A stretch of 48,757 nt of DNA from Halieaceae bacterium (GCA_902613175.1 CACMGJ010000016.1:1-48757); one strand, 5' to 3'. Counted from the first letter of the stretch, positions 8,944 through 18,069 are shown. A program made the numbers and translations. Notes: generated by a model not told the origin, from the sequence alone.

Positions 8944-11007
8944 TTATACGTGTGCAAAGGCTTCGCGTGCGCGAGTCCAACGCGACTCAATCTGTTCTGC
9001 CCGTTTGGGGTCGTCCCGTACTAGCTCCTCGGCGACTGTCTGTGCCGTCTCCAGAAGCACTTCGTGCTCGGGGAGTCGAGCGACTCGGAACGATGACAGC
9101 CCGGTCTGTCGTGTCCCCAGCACTTCCCCTGGTCCGCGAATGCTCAGATCTTTCTCGGCGATAACGAACCCGTCTTGTGATTCCCGCATGACCGCAAGAC
9201 GCTGCTTGGCGGGCTGGCTCAGTGGTGATTGATACATCAACAAGCAATGGCTTTCTATGGCACCTCGGCCTACTCGCCCACGCAATTGGTGCAATTGCGC
9301 CAGCCCGAAACGCTCCGCATTTTCGATAATCATCATGCTTGCATTGGGGACATCCACACCGACCTCAATAACGGTCGTTGCGACCAGGATATCAATGCGA
9401 TTTGCAGCAAAGGCGGCCATCATCTCCGCTTTCTCATCAGCGCTGAGTCGCCCGTGTAAGAGACCTACTTTCAGGTCGGTTAAGACTTCGCTCAGTTGCG
9501 CCGCAGCTATTTCAGCCGCATTTGCCTGCAATGCGTCACTCTCTTCAATCAAGGCGCAGACCCAGTACGCCTGACGCCCCTCTCGGCATGCAGCGCCAAC
9601 GCGGTCAATCACTTGTTGTCTTCGTGCCGTATCAATCAACACCGTCGTTATGGGTTTTCGCCCGGGTGGAAGCTCGTCAATCACCGAGCAGTCCAAGTCC
9701 GCGTACGCCACCATCGACAGGGTTCTTGGTATGGGGGTGGCGGTCATGGTCAGCTGATGGGGGGTGATGTCATCTTTTCCCCGGCGGGTAAGTGACAGCC
9801 TCTGATTGACCCCAAAGCGGTGCTGCTCATCGACGAGAACCAGTCCAAGTGATGCGAATGACACGTGGTCCTGAAACAACGCGTGCGTACCAACCATGAT
9901 ATCAACGTCGCCCTCTTCAACAGCCGCCAGCGCCTCTCGTCGAGTCTTGCCTTTGATTTGGCCGGTCAGCCACAACACTTTTACCCCTAAGGGTTCGAAC
10001 CATTGGTTAAAGCCACGAAAATGTTGCTCGGACAAGAGCTCGGTGGGCGCCATCAGTGCCACTTGATGTCCTGCCTCCACCACGTGCGCGGCGCTAATGG
10101 CTGCTACCAACGTTTTGCCTGAACCAACGTCGCCCTGAAGCAGTCGTAACATCGGTGTGGGCTTTTTCAGGTCCTCGACAATTTCGGAGCAAACCCGCGT
10201 TTGCGCGCCGGTAAGTGAGAACGGCAAGGTTTCGATGATGGCCTCGGCGATTTTGCCACCTTCTGCTGCTCGTGCAGACTGCAGTTGCAATGTTCGCGCG
10301 CGTCGAGACAGCATCGAAATTTGGTGTGCGATAAGCTCCTCACTTGCTAGACGGAGTTGCGCAGGGTGTCGTCCCTCAAGAATGGTCTGCGTGTTCACGC
10401 CCGCAGGTGGTTGGTGTAACAAGGCGATAGCCTCTGCCATGGACGGTCCGTCCTCTAACCGTCCCTGAAGTAAATCGTCTGGTGGGTTTTGCGCGAGGTA
10501 GGTCAATGCCTGTCTGGCGAGATTACGCAGCGTGCTTTGACCCATGCCCTCGGTCGTTGGATAAACAGGAGTCAATGCATCCTCCAGCTCTGTCTCTCGC
10601 TCACCCACCTGATATTCAGGGTGTGCGAACTCCGGCTGACCTCCCACGAGGCGGGGTTGCCCGAACAGGGTGATGATCTCACCAACCTTGAGTTGAAGGG
10701 CTTGCGCGCGGCGAAAATGGAAAAAGCGGAGCGTTGTGAGACCGGTTCCATCGTCTACTTTGACGATGAGCGTAGGTCTGCGACCTCTGGCAATGCCGGA
10801 TGCGCGTATGGTGCCTCTCACAACGGCGTCCATGCCCTCACGCAGTTCGCCAATCGCGGTCAGGCGAGTTTTATCCTGATAGCGCAAGGGAAAATGAAAT
10901 AGCATGTCTTCTATGGTTCGAAGACCCATAGCGTTCAGCTTTTCAAAAACCTTTGGGCCTACGCCCTTGAATTGCTGCAGCGGCAGCTGAAGAATGTCAG
11001 TCGGCAC
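8944..11007 (-). CDS. recG: ATP-dependent DNA helicase RecG
   Basis: Branch-migrating helicase that reverses stalled replication forks, 687 aa from a GTG at 11007 (E. coli 693). The N-terminus LQLPLQQFKGVGPKV and LLHFPLRY-like block (MLFHFPLRYQDKT) belong to the wedge domain. Motor motifs are LLQGDVGSGKTLVA (Walker A), VGTHALFQD, LVDEQHRFGV, TMTATPIPRTL, LLHGRLSADEK, VATTVIEVGVDVPNA and QLRGRVGRG. The frame stays open 60 codons further upstream, but that stretch is arginine-rich, unlike RecG, and overlaps the divergent gene. It heads the recG-ubiA-acyltransferase series. Confidence 0.96.
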   Translation of the reverse strand: MPTDILQLPLQQFKGVGPKVFEKLNAMGLRTIEDMLFHFPLRYQDKTRLTAIGELREGMDAVVRGTIRASGIARGRRPTLIVKVDDGTGLTTLRFFHFRRAQALQLKVGEIITLFGQPRLVGGQPEFAHPEYQVGERETELEDALTPVYPTTEGMGQSTLRNLARQALTYLAQNPPDDLLQGRLEDGPSMAEAIALLHQPPAGVNTQTILEGRHPAQLRLASEELIAHQISMLSRRARTLQLQSARAAEGGKIAEAIIETLPFSLTGAQTRVCSEIVEDLKKPTPMLRLLQGDVGSGKTLVAAISAAHVVEAGHQVALMAPTELLSEQHFRGFNQWFEPLGVKVLWLTGQIKGKTRREALAAVEEGDVDIMVGTHALFQDHVSFASLGLVLVDEQHRFGVNQRLSLTRRGKDDITPHQLTMTATPIPRTLSMVAYADLDCSVIDELPPGRKPITTVLIDTARRQQVIDRVGAACREGRQAYWVCALIEESDALQANAAEIAAAQLSEVLTDLKVGLLHGRLSADEKAEMMAAFAANRIDILVATTVIEVGVDVPNASMMIIENAERFGLAQLHQLRGRVGRGAIESHCLLMYQSPLSQPAKQRLAVMRESQDGFVIAEKDLSIRGPGEVLGTRQTGLSSFRVARLPEHEVLLETAQTVAEELVRDDPKRAEQIESRWTRAREAFAHV

Positions 11008-11059
11008 AATACATTTCGTCTTGGTGGCCCAATGATAATAGCGGCATGAAGGTAGGCAG

Positions 11060-11899
11060 GTGAAGACTCCACAGGTAATGGTAATAGGCTTTGGCGATCT
11101 GGCCCGGCGCTTGGTGCCAAAGCTCAGCGGCGCGGCCGAGATTGTTGGTGTCTCTCGTCGACCTGAGCTACTGCCAGAGGGAGTCACGGCGGTCTTTGGG
11201 GATTACACGCAAAGGGACACCCTGGCGGAAGCGGCTTCACTGACACCCGACGTGGTTATTTTTACGCCTGTGCCAGTAAGCCATGATCTCGAAGGATATC
11301 GGCTGGGCTATGCTCAGGCGGCAGGTAATATCTGTGAGGCGGGCGTTTTAACACACGCCGAGCGTGCCATTTTCGTGTCATCAACGCGGGTTTACGCCGA
11401 GAAGGCAGGTGGCTGGGTCACCGAAGATTCACCGCTGGCCGGCGGCGATCCCTTCGTCGATGCCTTGCTCGATGGCGAGGCTAGCTTCCGCCGTCACGCA
11501 ACCACAACAGTATTGCGCCCCAGTGGGCTTTACGATGGTGCGAGGCCCATCATGCTCAAGCCCATCCTCAAGGGCCTAAAGTCCCAACTGGGTTCTGGAT
11601 ACACTAACCGAATTCATAGAGAAGACGTGGCGGGCGCCTTTGCCCACCTTATTGACTTGCACAACAAAGGGGTTCGGATCCCCTCAACACTGTCTCTTAA
11701 TGATAATGAGCCAGTGAAAACCGCTGATCTAGAGGCTTGGTGTTTCAAACAGCTTGGCCGAGATCCGACAGGCGAGCGAGAAAATCAGCCGAGAGGCAAT
11801 CGACGTATTAGCAACGCCAAGCTTTTAGCGACCGGCTTCCAGCTTCGTTACCCCACCTTTCGCGAGGGCTACCGCGACGCTTTGATGCAATACGGCTAA
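11060..11899 (+). CDS. NAD(P)-dependent epimerase/dehydrogenase, YeeZ-like
   Basis: Extended short-chain dehydrogenase fold, 279 aa. The Rossmann glycine motif is VIGFGDLARRL near the N-terminus, FVSSTRVYAEKAGGWV resembles the catalytic Tyr region, and VLRPSGLYDGARP and NRIHREDVAGAFAHLI follow. It looks most like E. coli YeeZ, whose substrate is not known. The start is a GTG at 11060 with AAGGTAGG upstream; a short ATG frame at 11046 ends after five codons. Divergent from recG, with 52 bases between the starts. No lysine matches the usual SDR YxxxK pattern clearly, so catalysis cannot be claimed. Confidence 0.75.
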   Translation: MKTPQVMVIGFGDLARRLVPKLSGAAEIVGVSRRPELLPEGVTAVFGDYTQRDTLAEAASLTPDVVIFTPVPVSHDLEGYRLGYAQAAGNICEAGVLTHAERAIFVSSTRVYAEKAGGWVTEDSPLAGGDPFVDALLDGEASFRRHATTTVLRPSGLYDGARPIMLKPILKGLKSQLGSGYTNRIHREDVAGAFAHLIDLHNKGVRIPSTLSLNDNEPVKTADLEAWCFKQLGRDPTGERENQPRGNRRISNAKLLATGFQLRYPTFREGYRDALMQYG

Positions 11900-11904
11900 G
11901 GCTT

Positions 11905-12288
11905 TTAGATCGCGAGTATTGCCTCGATTTCGACCTGTACCCCTTTGGGTAATGCGGCAACTTCTACACAGGCTCGTGCGGGATAAGGCTCTTTGAACGC
12001 CTCGGCCATCACCGCATTTACCGCCTGAAAGTTGGCTAGATCAGTGAGCGAAATATTAATTTTTACGGAGTTATCGAGCGACCCACCCACCGCCTCAGCA
12101 ATGGCGCTGAGGTTGGCAAATACTTGACGTGTCTCCGCCTCAATGCCGCCCTTTACGACGTCCATTGTTTCTGGGTTCAACGGTATTTGCCCCGATATCC
12201 ACACGGTATTTCCTACTTTCACCGCCTGCGAGTAAGGGCCAATGGCAGCGGGAGCAGCGGCGGTACTGATAACAGCTCTGTTGTTCAT
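11905..12288 (-). CDS. ridA: Reactive imine deaminase RidA
   Basis: RidA/YjgF family, 127 aa, which hydrolyses 2-aminoacrylate and related enamines to 2-oxo acids and ammonia. The signature residues are present: IGPYSQAV near the N-terminus, Arg105 in PARACVEV and Glu120 in VEIEAI, matching the catalytic Arg/Glu positions of the family. It is downstream of spoT on the same strand (14-base gap), a placement also seen in other gammaproteobacteria. Confidence 0.96.
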   Translation of the reverse strand: MNNRAVISTAAAPAAIGPYSQAVKVGNTVWISGQIPLNPETMDVVKGGIEAETRQVFANLSAIAEAVGGSLDNSVKINISLTDLANFQAVNAVMAEAFKEPYPARACVEVAALPKGVQVEIEAILAI

Positions 12289-12302
12289 GAGATGTGACCT
12301 CG

Positions 12303-14516
12303 TTAACGGCGACTGCAGCGAACCACTTTGCGTACGCCTTCCATCACCCTAACGCGTTTCATCACGCGGGCTAGGTGGACTCGGCTGTTTAGCTGCAATT
12401 CAATGATGATGCTGGAAAAGTGTACTGACTCGTCTTGGGTCGATATGCGCTCGATGTTGAGGCCAATGGCGCTGAGTTTTGTAGCTAGCGTGGCGATCAT
12501 GCCGCGCTGATTCGCCATTTCGATCCGGATAGCGACAGGGTAAGTGCCTTCGATTTGATCGTCCCATCTGAGGGGCATTAGGCGCTCAGGCTGTTCTCTC
12601 AGATCTGAGAGGTTTCGACAATTCTCGCGATGGACGACGAGACCTCTGTCTGGGCTTAAAAAGCCCTCAATGGGGTCGCCGGGTAGGGGGCAGCAGCACT
12701 TCGCATAAACGAGTACATAGCCCTCGGTGCCTTTGATTTCCATCGCACTTTGGTCATTTTCGAGGGATGCGCCCGCCTGACCTAGTAGATTAGCGGCGAC
12801 CACCTGTGGCAGCTGATTTCCGAGGGCGATATCGGTGAGGATATCGTCGTAGGCGCTATTGGGATAATGAGCACTGATGAGAGCCTCTAATGATTCAGTT
12901 GTGACCGCATCATCCGATTGCAAGGTCGTTAGAGCCTTCTCCAGTAACTTGCGACCGAGTTCAACAGAGTCTTCCCGTTGCTGCTGCTTTAAGAAGTGTC
13001 TGATTTGCGATCGCGCTCTCGCGGTCACAGCAAAATTCAGCCACGACGGAGTGGGCCTACCGGCCGGGGATGTCACGATTTCCACGGTGACACCGCTTTC
13101 CAGTGGCTCTGACAACGGTGCGAGTTGATTATTGATCCGACAGGCGACACAGTGGTTACCTACATCACTGTGTACTGCGTAGGCGAAATCGACGGCGCAG
13201 GCTCCCTTTGGGAGCTCCATTATGGCCCCTTTGGGCGTAAATACATAAACCTCATCGGGGAATAGATCGACTTTCACACTCTCGATAAATTCAAGCGAAT
13301 TACCGGCTGTTTGTTGCATCTCGAGAAGGCCTTGGACCCACTCTCGAGCGCGCATCTGAGGAATATTGGCATTGTCCTGCTGACTCTTATAAAGCCAGTG
13401 TGCGGCAATCCCGTTGTTTGCCATGTCTTCCATATCGCGAGTGCGTATTTGGATTTCAATGGGGACGCCGTGCATGCCTTTCAGAACGGTATGCAGTGAT
13501 TGGTAACCATTGGCCTTGGGTATAGCAATGTAATCTTTAAATTCACCAGGAACTGGCTTATAGAGCGAATGCACAATGCCGAGCGTTCGATAACAGGCAT
13601 CAACGTCGTCGCATATGATTCGGAAGGCAAAGATATCCATGATGTCGGAGAACGACTTTCGCTTCTCACGCATTTTGGAATAAATACTATAGAGGTGTTT
13701 TTCCCGGCCGATGACTGCGCCCTGAATCCCCTCGCGCGACAGCGCTTGTTCTAGCTGCTCGCTAATCTGCTCAATCAACTGCTTCCGTCTACCACCGGCC
13801 GCTTCTCTGGCTGCTTCCAGACGACGTGCCCGCATCGGGTAGAGTGTACGTAAGCCCAGGTCTTCAAACTCCATGCGTACTTCATTCATACCCAAGCGTG
13901 TTGCTATCGGTGCATAGATATCCAGCGTTTCGTTAGCAATGCGTTTTTTCGCCTCGGGCTTGAGCGCACCGAGCGTTCGCATGTTGTGCAGCCTGTCGGC
14001 GAGCTTTACGAGGATGACGCGGATATCCCGAGCCATCGCCAGCGCCATTTTTTGAAAGTTTTCAGCCTGCTTTTGCTCGGCACTATCGAAATCAACGTGC
14101 GTCAGTTTGCTCACCCCATCCACAAGGTCGGCAACTTCCTCGCCAAATTGCGTTCTGATGTCTTCCTTGGTGACACCCGTGTCCTCAATAACATCGTGTA
14201 GCAGCGCGGCCATGATGCTTTCATGATCCATGTGCATGCGTGCCAGCACGGTAGCAACTGCTAGCGGGTGGGTTACGTATGGCTCACCGGTTCGACGCGC
14301 TTGCCCGTAGTGCGCTTGCTCGGCATAAAAGTAGGCGCGCTTTATGTCGTTGACCCGATCGGGGGGCAAGTAGCTCGCGAGAATATCCTCGAAGCCAGCA
14401 AACGACTGTCGCTGGTTGTGTGAGGGAAGTAGTTGAGGTCTGGACGTTGTGTGGAGCCCCAGACGTCGGGTGACGTCGTTGAAAGAGGCTCCTAGGGCTT
14501 GAAGAGGTGTGGACAC
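12303..14516 (-). CDS. spoT: Bifunctional (p)ppGpp synthetase/hydrolase SpoT
   Basis: Cytoplasmic alarmone enzyme, 737 aa. Order of domains: HD hydrolase (THPLAVATVLARM...LLHDVIEDT, with KLADRLHNMRTL), synthetase (GREKHLYSIYSKM, DIFAFRII, YIAIPKANGYQSLHT, EIQIRT), TGS (VYVFTPKGAIMELPKGACAVDFAYAVH), a Cys cluster YAKCCCPLPGDPI with HRENC, and a C-terminal ACT domain. An intact HDVIEDT argues for SpoT rather than RelA. The start used is a GTG at 14516; it adds about 37 residues before the region that aligns with E. coli SpoT, and no internal ATG offers a better start. It follows rpoZ closely. Confidence 0.95.
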   Translation of the reverse strand: MSTPLQALGASFNDVTRRLGLHTTSRPQLLPSHNQRQSFAGFEDILASYLPPDRVNDIKRAYFYAEQAHYGQARRTGEPYVTHPLAVATVLARMHMDHESIMAALLHDVIEDTGVTKEDIRTQFGEEVADLVDGVSKLTHVDFDSAEQKQAENFQKMALAMARDIRVILVKLADRLHNMRTLGALKPEAKKRIANETLDIYAPIATRLGMNEVRMEFEDLGLRTLYPMRARRLEAAREAAGGRRKQLIEQISEQLEQALSREGIQGAVIGREKHLYSIYSKMREKRKSFSDIMDIFAFRIICDDVDACYRTLGIVHSLYKPVPGEFKDYIAIPKANGYQSLHTVLKGMHGVPIEIQIRTRDMEDMANNGIAAHWLYKSQQDNANIPQMRAREWVQGLLEMQQTAGNSLEFIESVKVDLFPDEVYVFTPKGAIMELPKGACAVDFAYAVHSDVGNHCVACRINNQLAPLSEPLESGVTVEIVTSPAGRPTPSWLNFAVTARARSQIRHFLKQQQREDSVELGRKLLEKALTTLQSDDAVTTESLEALISAHYPNSAYDDILTDIALGNQLPQVVAANLLGQAGASLENDQSAMEIKGTEGYVLVYAKCCCPLPGDPIEGFLSPDRGLVVHRENCRNLSDLREQPERLMPLRWDDQIEGTYPVAIRIEMANQRGMIATLATKLSAIGLNIERISTQDESVHFSSIIIELQLNSRVHLARVMKRVRVMEGVRKVVRCSRR

Positions 14517-14534
14517 CGGTCCTTAAATTGCAGC

Positions 14535-14792
14535 TCAGAGCACGGGTGTTTCAAAGCTCGCTGCAAATTCCTCTTCAGCTTCCAGCTCGTGTTCGCGAGC
14601 CATAACGTCAGGCGTAATGAGACCTTCAGCAATCTCGCGAAGCGCAAGAACAGTTGCCTTGTCGGACTCTACTTCTACGAGTGGATCCTTGCTGCCTGTG
14701 CTCAATTGTCGCGCGCGCTTCGAGGCCAATAAGACCAACTCAAAGCGGTTATCAACATTATCGAGGCAGTCTTCAACGGTTACTCGTGCCAT
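14535..14792 (-). CDS. rpoZ: RNA polymerase omega subunit
   Basis: Omega subunit, 85 aa, which helps assemble core RNA polymerase and forms part of a ppGpp site in proteobacteria. The sequence [21 protein letters not shown] and the block [11 protein letters not shown] are diagnostic. It is immediately upstream of spoT (18-base gap), so an enzyme that makes ppGpp and one of its targets share a transcript. A well-placed sigma70 promoter lies upstream. Confidence 0.97.
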   Translation of the reverse strand: MARVTVEDCLDNVDNRFELVLLASKRARQLSTGSKDPLVEVESDKATVLALREIAEGLITPDVMAREHELEAEEEFAASFETPVL

Positions 14793-14822
14793 CTTTGTTT
14801 CCTAGTGTGTAAACGGCCGCGC

Positions 14823-14852
14823 AGTATAGCGATTGCGTAGCGCGCTTGTCGA
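14823..14852 (-). promoter_or_regulatory. Sigma70-type promoter for rpoZ-spoT-ridA
   Basis: Reading the minus strand, TCGACA (14852-14847) and TATACT (14828-14823) are separated by 18 bases, each matching five of six consensus positions. The -10 ends about 30 bases before the rpoZ ATG. This is a prediction from sequence only. Confidence 0.6.
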
Positions 14853-14868
14853 CTGTGAAAGCGCGGCA

Positions 14869-15498
14869 TTACCGAAGTAAATCGGCAATAACGCCAGTGA
14901 GTTCCTGGGACTGTATCTCCTGTGACAGCCTGTGAGCACGGACGATGGATTGAAGATCATGAAGTGCCGTCTCAAAGTCATCGTTGAGTACAATGAAATC
15001 TGCTTCGCTGTAGTGGGCTATTTCATCTCTAGCGGCTTGCATGCGGCCCTCAATAATCTCATCGTTATCCTGTCCGCGATCGGTCAGACGACTACGGAGG
15101 GCTGCGGTAGACGGTGGGAGTACAAAGATGGAGATGGCGGTGTTTACAAGCGCCTTAACCTGCCGCGCGCCTTGCCAGTCAATCTCTAATATCACGTCGA
15201 TGTCGTCAGCGAGCTTCTCTTGTACCGCCTGACTGCTAGTGCCATAGAAGTTTCCAAATACCTGCGCCCACTCAAAAAAGCCATTGGCGTCCCGGATGGA
15301 TTCAAATTCTGACTCATCGACAAAGTGATAGTTGATGCCATCGGTTTCACCTGGCCGAATATCGCGCGTGGTATGTGAGACCGAGACTTCCAAGTTGGGG
15401 GTGCTCTTTAACAGCGCTTTCACTAGCGATGTTTTACCCGCGCCACTGGGAGCAGAGATAACGTATAGCTGACCTGTCGCGTGATCATTCTTATTCAA
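14869..15498 (-). CDS. gmk: Guanylate kinase
   Basis: Phosphorylates GMP to GDP, 209 aa. Walker A is SAPSGAGKTSLV near residue 15, followed by VSVSHTTRDIRPGETDG, VFGNFYGTS and VILEIDWQGARQV, and RAHRLSQ near the end. The only start compatible with the family N-terminus is a TTG at 15498, which overlaps the yicC stop by 8 bases (TTGAATAA). With no good Shine-Dalgarno, translation probably depends on ribosomes finishing yicC. Confidence 0.95.
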   Translation of the reverse strand: MNKNDHATGQLYVISAPSGAGKTSLVKALLKSTPNLEVSVSHTTRDIRPGETDGINYHFVDESEFESIRDANGFFEWAQVFGNFYGTSSQAVQEKLADDIDVILEIDWQGARQVKALVNTAISIFVLPPSTAALRSRLTDRGQDNDEIIEGRMQAARDEIAHYSEADFIVLNDDFETALHDLQSIVRAHRLSQEIQSQELTGVIADLLR

Positions 15499-16354
15499 GG
15501 TTCTGCACCTGTTCTCGCATTTGCTCGATCAACACTTTGAGATCCACCGCCGCATTGGTCGTTACCAATGAAGCTGTCTTTGAACCCAGGGTATTGGCTT
15601 CGCGATTGAGTTCTTGCATCAGAAAGTCGAGCCTGCGCCCACAGGGCTCCTTGGAAGTGAGGGCGTTACTGATGGCCTGAAGGTGCGAATCGAGGCGATC
15701 TAGCTCCTCGGCGACATCTGACTTATTTGCCAGGAAAACTAGCTCTTCCTCGAGGCGTTTGTCATCACTGGCAACCTCGATTGCGTTGATACGATCTATG
15801 AGTTTCTGTTGCTGAGCTGCTTGAAGTTCGGGTAGTTGGTCCCGGTAATTAGTAATGATGGCTTGGATTCCATCACACCGCTTGCTTAATAGCTCCTCAA
15901 GTCTTTCCCCTTCCTCCAGACGGTGGCTGCGTAGCGATTCAACAATACCGGGCATTACCGCGATGCACTCTTTATTCAGCGCCTCGACGTCGAGTTTATC
16001 GCTAGCCCAAATTCCTTGAGTCATCAGTATGTCTAGGGCTGTAGGTGCTCGCGCATCGGGCATTAGCTCAATGACCTTCTCGAGCGCGTCCTTCATTTCT
16101 GACAGTTTTTCCAGATTAATGCTGGCGTCCGATGACTGCTCGGCTCGCTCGAGCCGGATGGCCAGCTCTACTTTCCCCCTGACAATTTTATCGCTGACGA
16201 TTTTTCGTAACTGCGGTTCTGATCGTTTGAGGACATCAGGGAGCTTGAGGGTGAGATCCAGAAACCGGCTGTTGACAGATTTGCACTCGATAGACAGGTT
16301 CCAATCACCTACGGTGACGGTCTGATTAGCAAATCCAGTCATGCTCTGCGGCAT
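15491..16354 (-). CDS. yicC: YicC family endoribonuclease
   Basis: YicC/YloC family, 287 aa; E. coli YicC has been described as an endoribonuclease. The N-terminus MPQSMTGFA and SIECKSVNSRFLDLTLKLP are typical, and the C-terminal block DFLMQELNREANTLGSK is conserved. The ATG at 16354 has GGAG six bases upstream and gives the conserved start; an earlier in-frame ATG at 16372 would add six residues. Divergent from rph with 79 bases between starts. Followed by gmk with overlap. Confidence 0.93.
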   Translation of the reverse strand: MPQSMTGFANQTVTVGDWNLSIECKSVNSRFLDLTLKLPDVLKRSEPQLRKIVSDKIVRGKVELAIRLERAEQSSDASINLEKLSEMKDALEKVIELMPDARAPTALDILMTQGIWASDKLDVEALNKECIAVMPGIVESLRSHRLEEGERLEELLSKRCDGIQAIITNYRDQLPELQAAQQQKLIDRINAIEVASDDKRLEEELVFLANKSDVAEELDRLDSHLQAISNALTSKEPCGRRLDFLMQELNREANTLGSKTASLVTTNAAVDLKVLIEQMREQVQNLE

Positions 16355-16377
16355 GTGTTTCTCCAAGGGCATCGAAA

Positions 16378-16410
16378 GTCGCTAGTCTAACAAGTAGACT
16401 GCGCAGCGAC
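16378..16410. promoter_or_regulatory. Inverted repeat between yicC and rph
   Basis: Arms GTCGCT plus AGTCTA pair with TAGACT plus AGCGAC around a 5-base centre ACAAG, with a 4-base bulge GCGC on the right side. The repeat lies in the gap between two divergent starts and ends 23 bases before the rph ATG. It could be an operator or a hairpin in the rph leader. No T-run follows, so it is not a typical terminator. Confidence 0.4.
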
Positions 16411-16433
16411 ACCTTCGTATTCGCGAGCAGTTT

Positions 16434-17183
16434 ATGGACTCCAACACCACGCAACCCGTTGAGCAACGACCGAGCGGTCGCCGATCTGATCAGATGAGAG
16501 AAATCGAATTTCACCTCAATTACACCAATCAAGCGGAAGGCAGCGTGCTGGCATGCTTCGGAAATACAAAGGTGCTGTGCACGGCGTCAATTTCTGACGG
16601 TGTACCGCCGTTCTTGAGAGGCAAGGGACAGGGCTGGCTAACGGCCGAGTACGGCATGTTGCCGCGTTCAACATGTACCCGAATGGACCGCGAGGCGGCC
16701 CGAGGAAAGCAGACTGGCCGAACGGTTGAAATTCAGCGCTTGATAGGGAGGTCTTTGCGAGCCAGCATCGATCTGAAGGCATTGGGTGAGCGCACAATGA
16801 CCATCGATTGTGACGTGCTTCAAGCGGACGGAGGTACACGGACAACGGCGATTACTGGTGCCAGCGTTGCGGTAGTGTCGGCGTTAAACAAGCTACAACG
16901 AGCGGGGGTCCTAAAGGCTTATCCCCTGATCGACCGAGTTTGCGCTGTTTCTGTGGGGATGTGTAACGGTCAGCCAGTGGTTGACCTCGATTACCCTGAG
17001 GATTCCACCGCGCAGAGTGATATTAATGTCGTTATGTTGGCTGGCGGCGGATTGATCGAGGTTCAAGGCACTGCTGAAGACAAAGTGTTTACCCGCGCTG
17101 AGCTGAACACATTGCTAGATCTTGCTGAGTCAGCATGTCAGACCTTGAGTCAGGCGCAACTAGAAGCGCTTAGTCGCTTATAG
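16434..17183 (+). CDS. rph: Ribonuclease PH
   Basis: Phosphorolytic 3' exoribonuclease that trims tRNA precursors, 249 aa. Visible family blocks are [62 protein letters not shown] and [17 protein letters not shown]. The N-terminus is about 12 residues longer than in E. coli. Convergent with the crc-like gene (17-base gap). The coding sequence appears intact, unlike the frameshifted rph of E. coli K-12. Confidence 0.97.
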   Translation: MDSNTTQPVEQRPSGRRSDQMREIEFHLNYTNQAEGSVLACFGNTKVLCTASISDGVPPFLRGKGQGWLTAEYGMLPRSTCTRMDREAARGKQTGRTVEIQRLIGRSLRASIDLKALGERTMTIDCDVLQADGGTRTTAITGASVAVVSALNKLQRAGVLKAYPLIDRVCAVSVGMCNGQPVVDLDYPEDSTAQSDINVVMLAGGGLIEVQGTAEDKVFTRAELNTLLDLAESACQTLSQAQLEALSRL

Positions 17184-17200
17184 CGCTGCTAGCTATCGCT

Positions 17201-17962
17201 TTACAGCACGATGTCATAGTCGATCGTGACTGCGGCATGGCTGGAGAACGCCTCCTCACTCTCAATAACGGCCTGGGTGACGTGCGGCGCGAGGCTACCT
17301 GAAATGATATGGGTATCGGTTCGCACGCCGGGGCCGTCATCGCCGTCTGGCCACCAAGTGTAATCGTCTGTATCCGTTTCCACTTCACGGAATGCGTCGC
17401 AATAACCTATACGATAGAGCGACCCAAGCCAGTCGCGCTCTTCGTTACTAAATCCCGGAATATCGAGGCGATTTCCCGACTCTTCAGCATCGCGCGGCTG
17501 CCAGGCGAGCTCCCACCCTCCGCAAAGAATAAAGTCGCGCTTCTTGTTTCTGACTTTTTGCAGATGGGCGCCCAGTTGCTGCAGGAATCGCATCTTGAGC
17601 TCTTTGTCCCCACACTCGCCCACGGCAGGTGGCACCATGATGCTGCCGATGCTGCAGTCGTCATAATCCGCCTGGATATAGATTCCGAGATGGTCGAAGT
17701 CCATAAAGCCAAGACCGAACATGATGGCTTTCGGCATTTTTCTGCAGTAAACCGCGACGCCATTTACCTTTGCATCGTCATAATTATCGGCAAAGTAGGC
17801 GTGGTAATTCTCGGGGAAGAAGTCGTTTGAAAGCAGTGAGTATTCGGAGCACCGAGTGTCCTGAAAGCAAATCACGTCCGCGTCCTGCTGAAACGCCCAC
17901 GTCAACAGTCCTTCAGCGTGCGCTCGCTCAAGGCCATCGACTGCAAGTGATAACACTTTCAT
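17201..17962 (-). CDS. crc: Crc-type catabolite repression protein (nuclease-dead exonuclease III homologue)
   Basis: Exonuclease/endonuclease/phosphatase fold, 253 aa. Exonuclease III catalytic positions are replaced: the metal-site Asn of the first strand is Ala7, the E of QET is Asp (QDTR, residue 35), the GDMN motif is GGWE (148-151), and the SDH motif is SSH (240-242). The overall pattern instead matches Pseudomonas Crc: ADVICFQDTR, GLGF, ILCG, YTWWPD and a C-terminal FSSHA...DYD. Crc has no nuclease activity and acts with Hfq to block translation of catabolic mRNAs. The position next to rph and divergent from pyrE is the same as in Pseudomonas, which supports orthology. hfq is not in this window. 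Function as a global repressor here is inference. Confidence 0.78.
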   Translation of the reverse strand: MKVLSLAVDGLERAHAEGLLTWAFQQDADVICFQDTRCSEYSLLSNDFFPENYHAYFADNYDDAKVNGVAVYCRKMPKAIMFGLGFMDFDHLGIYIQADYDDCSIGSIMVPPAVGECGDKELKMRFLQQLGAHLQKVRNKKRDFILCGGWELAWQPRDAEESGNRLDIPGFSNEERDWLGSLYRIGYCDAFREVETDTDDYTWWPDGDDGPGVRTDTHIISGSLAPHVTQAVIESEEAFSSHAAVTIDYDIVL

Positions 17963-18039
17963 TTTTGTTTCCCGAAAACTGAACTTGATATACTACGTCA
18001 GAACTTTTCATACTGAAATCTTTGAACCGGTTGATTCAT

Positions 18040-18069
18040 ATTATGTTCATAATTTCAGGGCGGCCGCCC
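18040..18069. promoter_or_regulatory. Two short palindromes in the crc-pyrE gap
   Basis: ATTATG-TT-CATAAT (18040-18053) is a perfect inverted repeat, and GGGCGGCCGCCC (18058-18069) is a 12-bp perfect palindrome just before the pyrE start. No clean -35/-10 pair could be assigned in the gap. Either element could control pyrE or crc, but this is only positional evidence. Confidence 0.3.

Noticed and set aside
11008-11187. Sixty-codon N-terminal extension of recG
   Set aside because: The stretch is basic and low in similarity to RecG, overlaps the divergent dehydrogenase gene, and the GTG at 11007 gives the family start.
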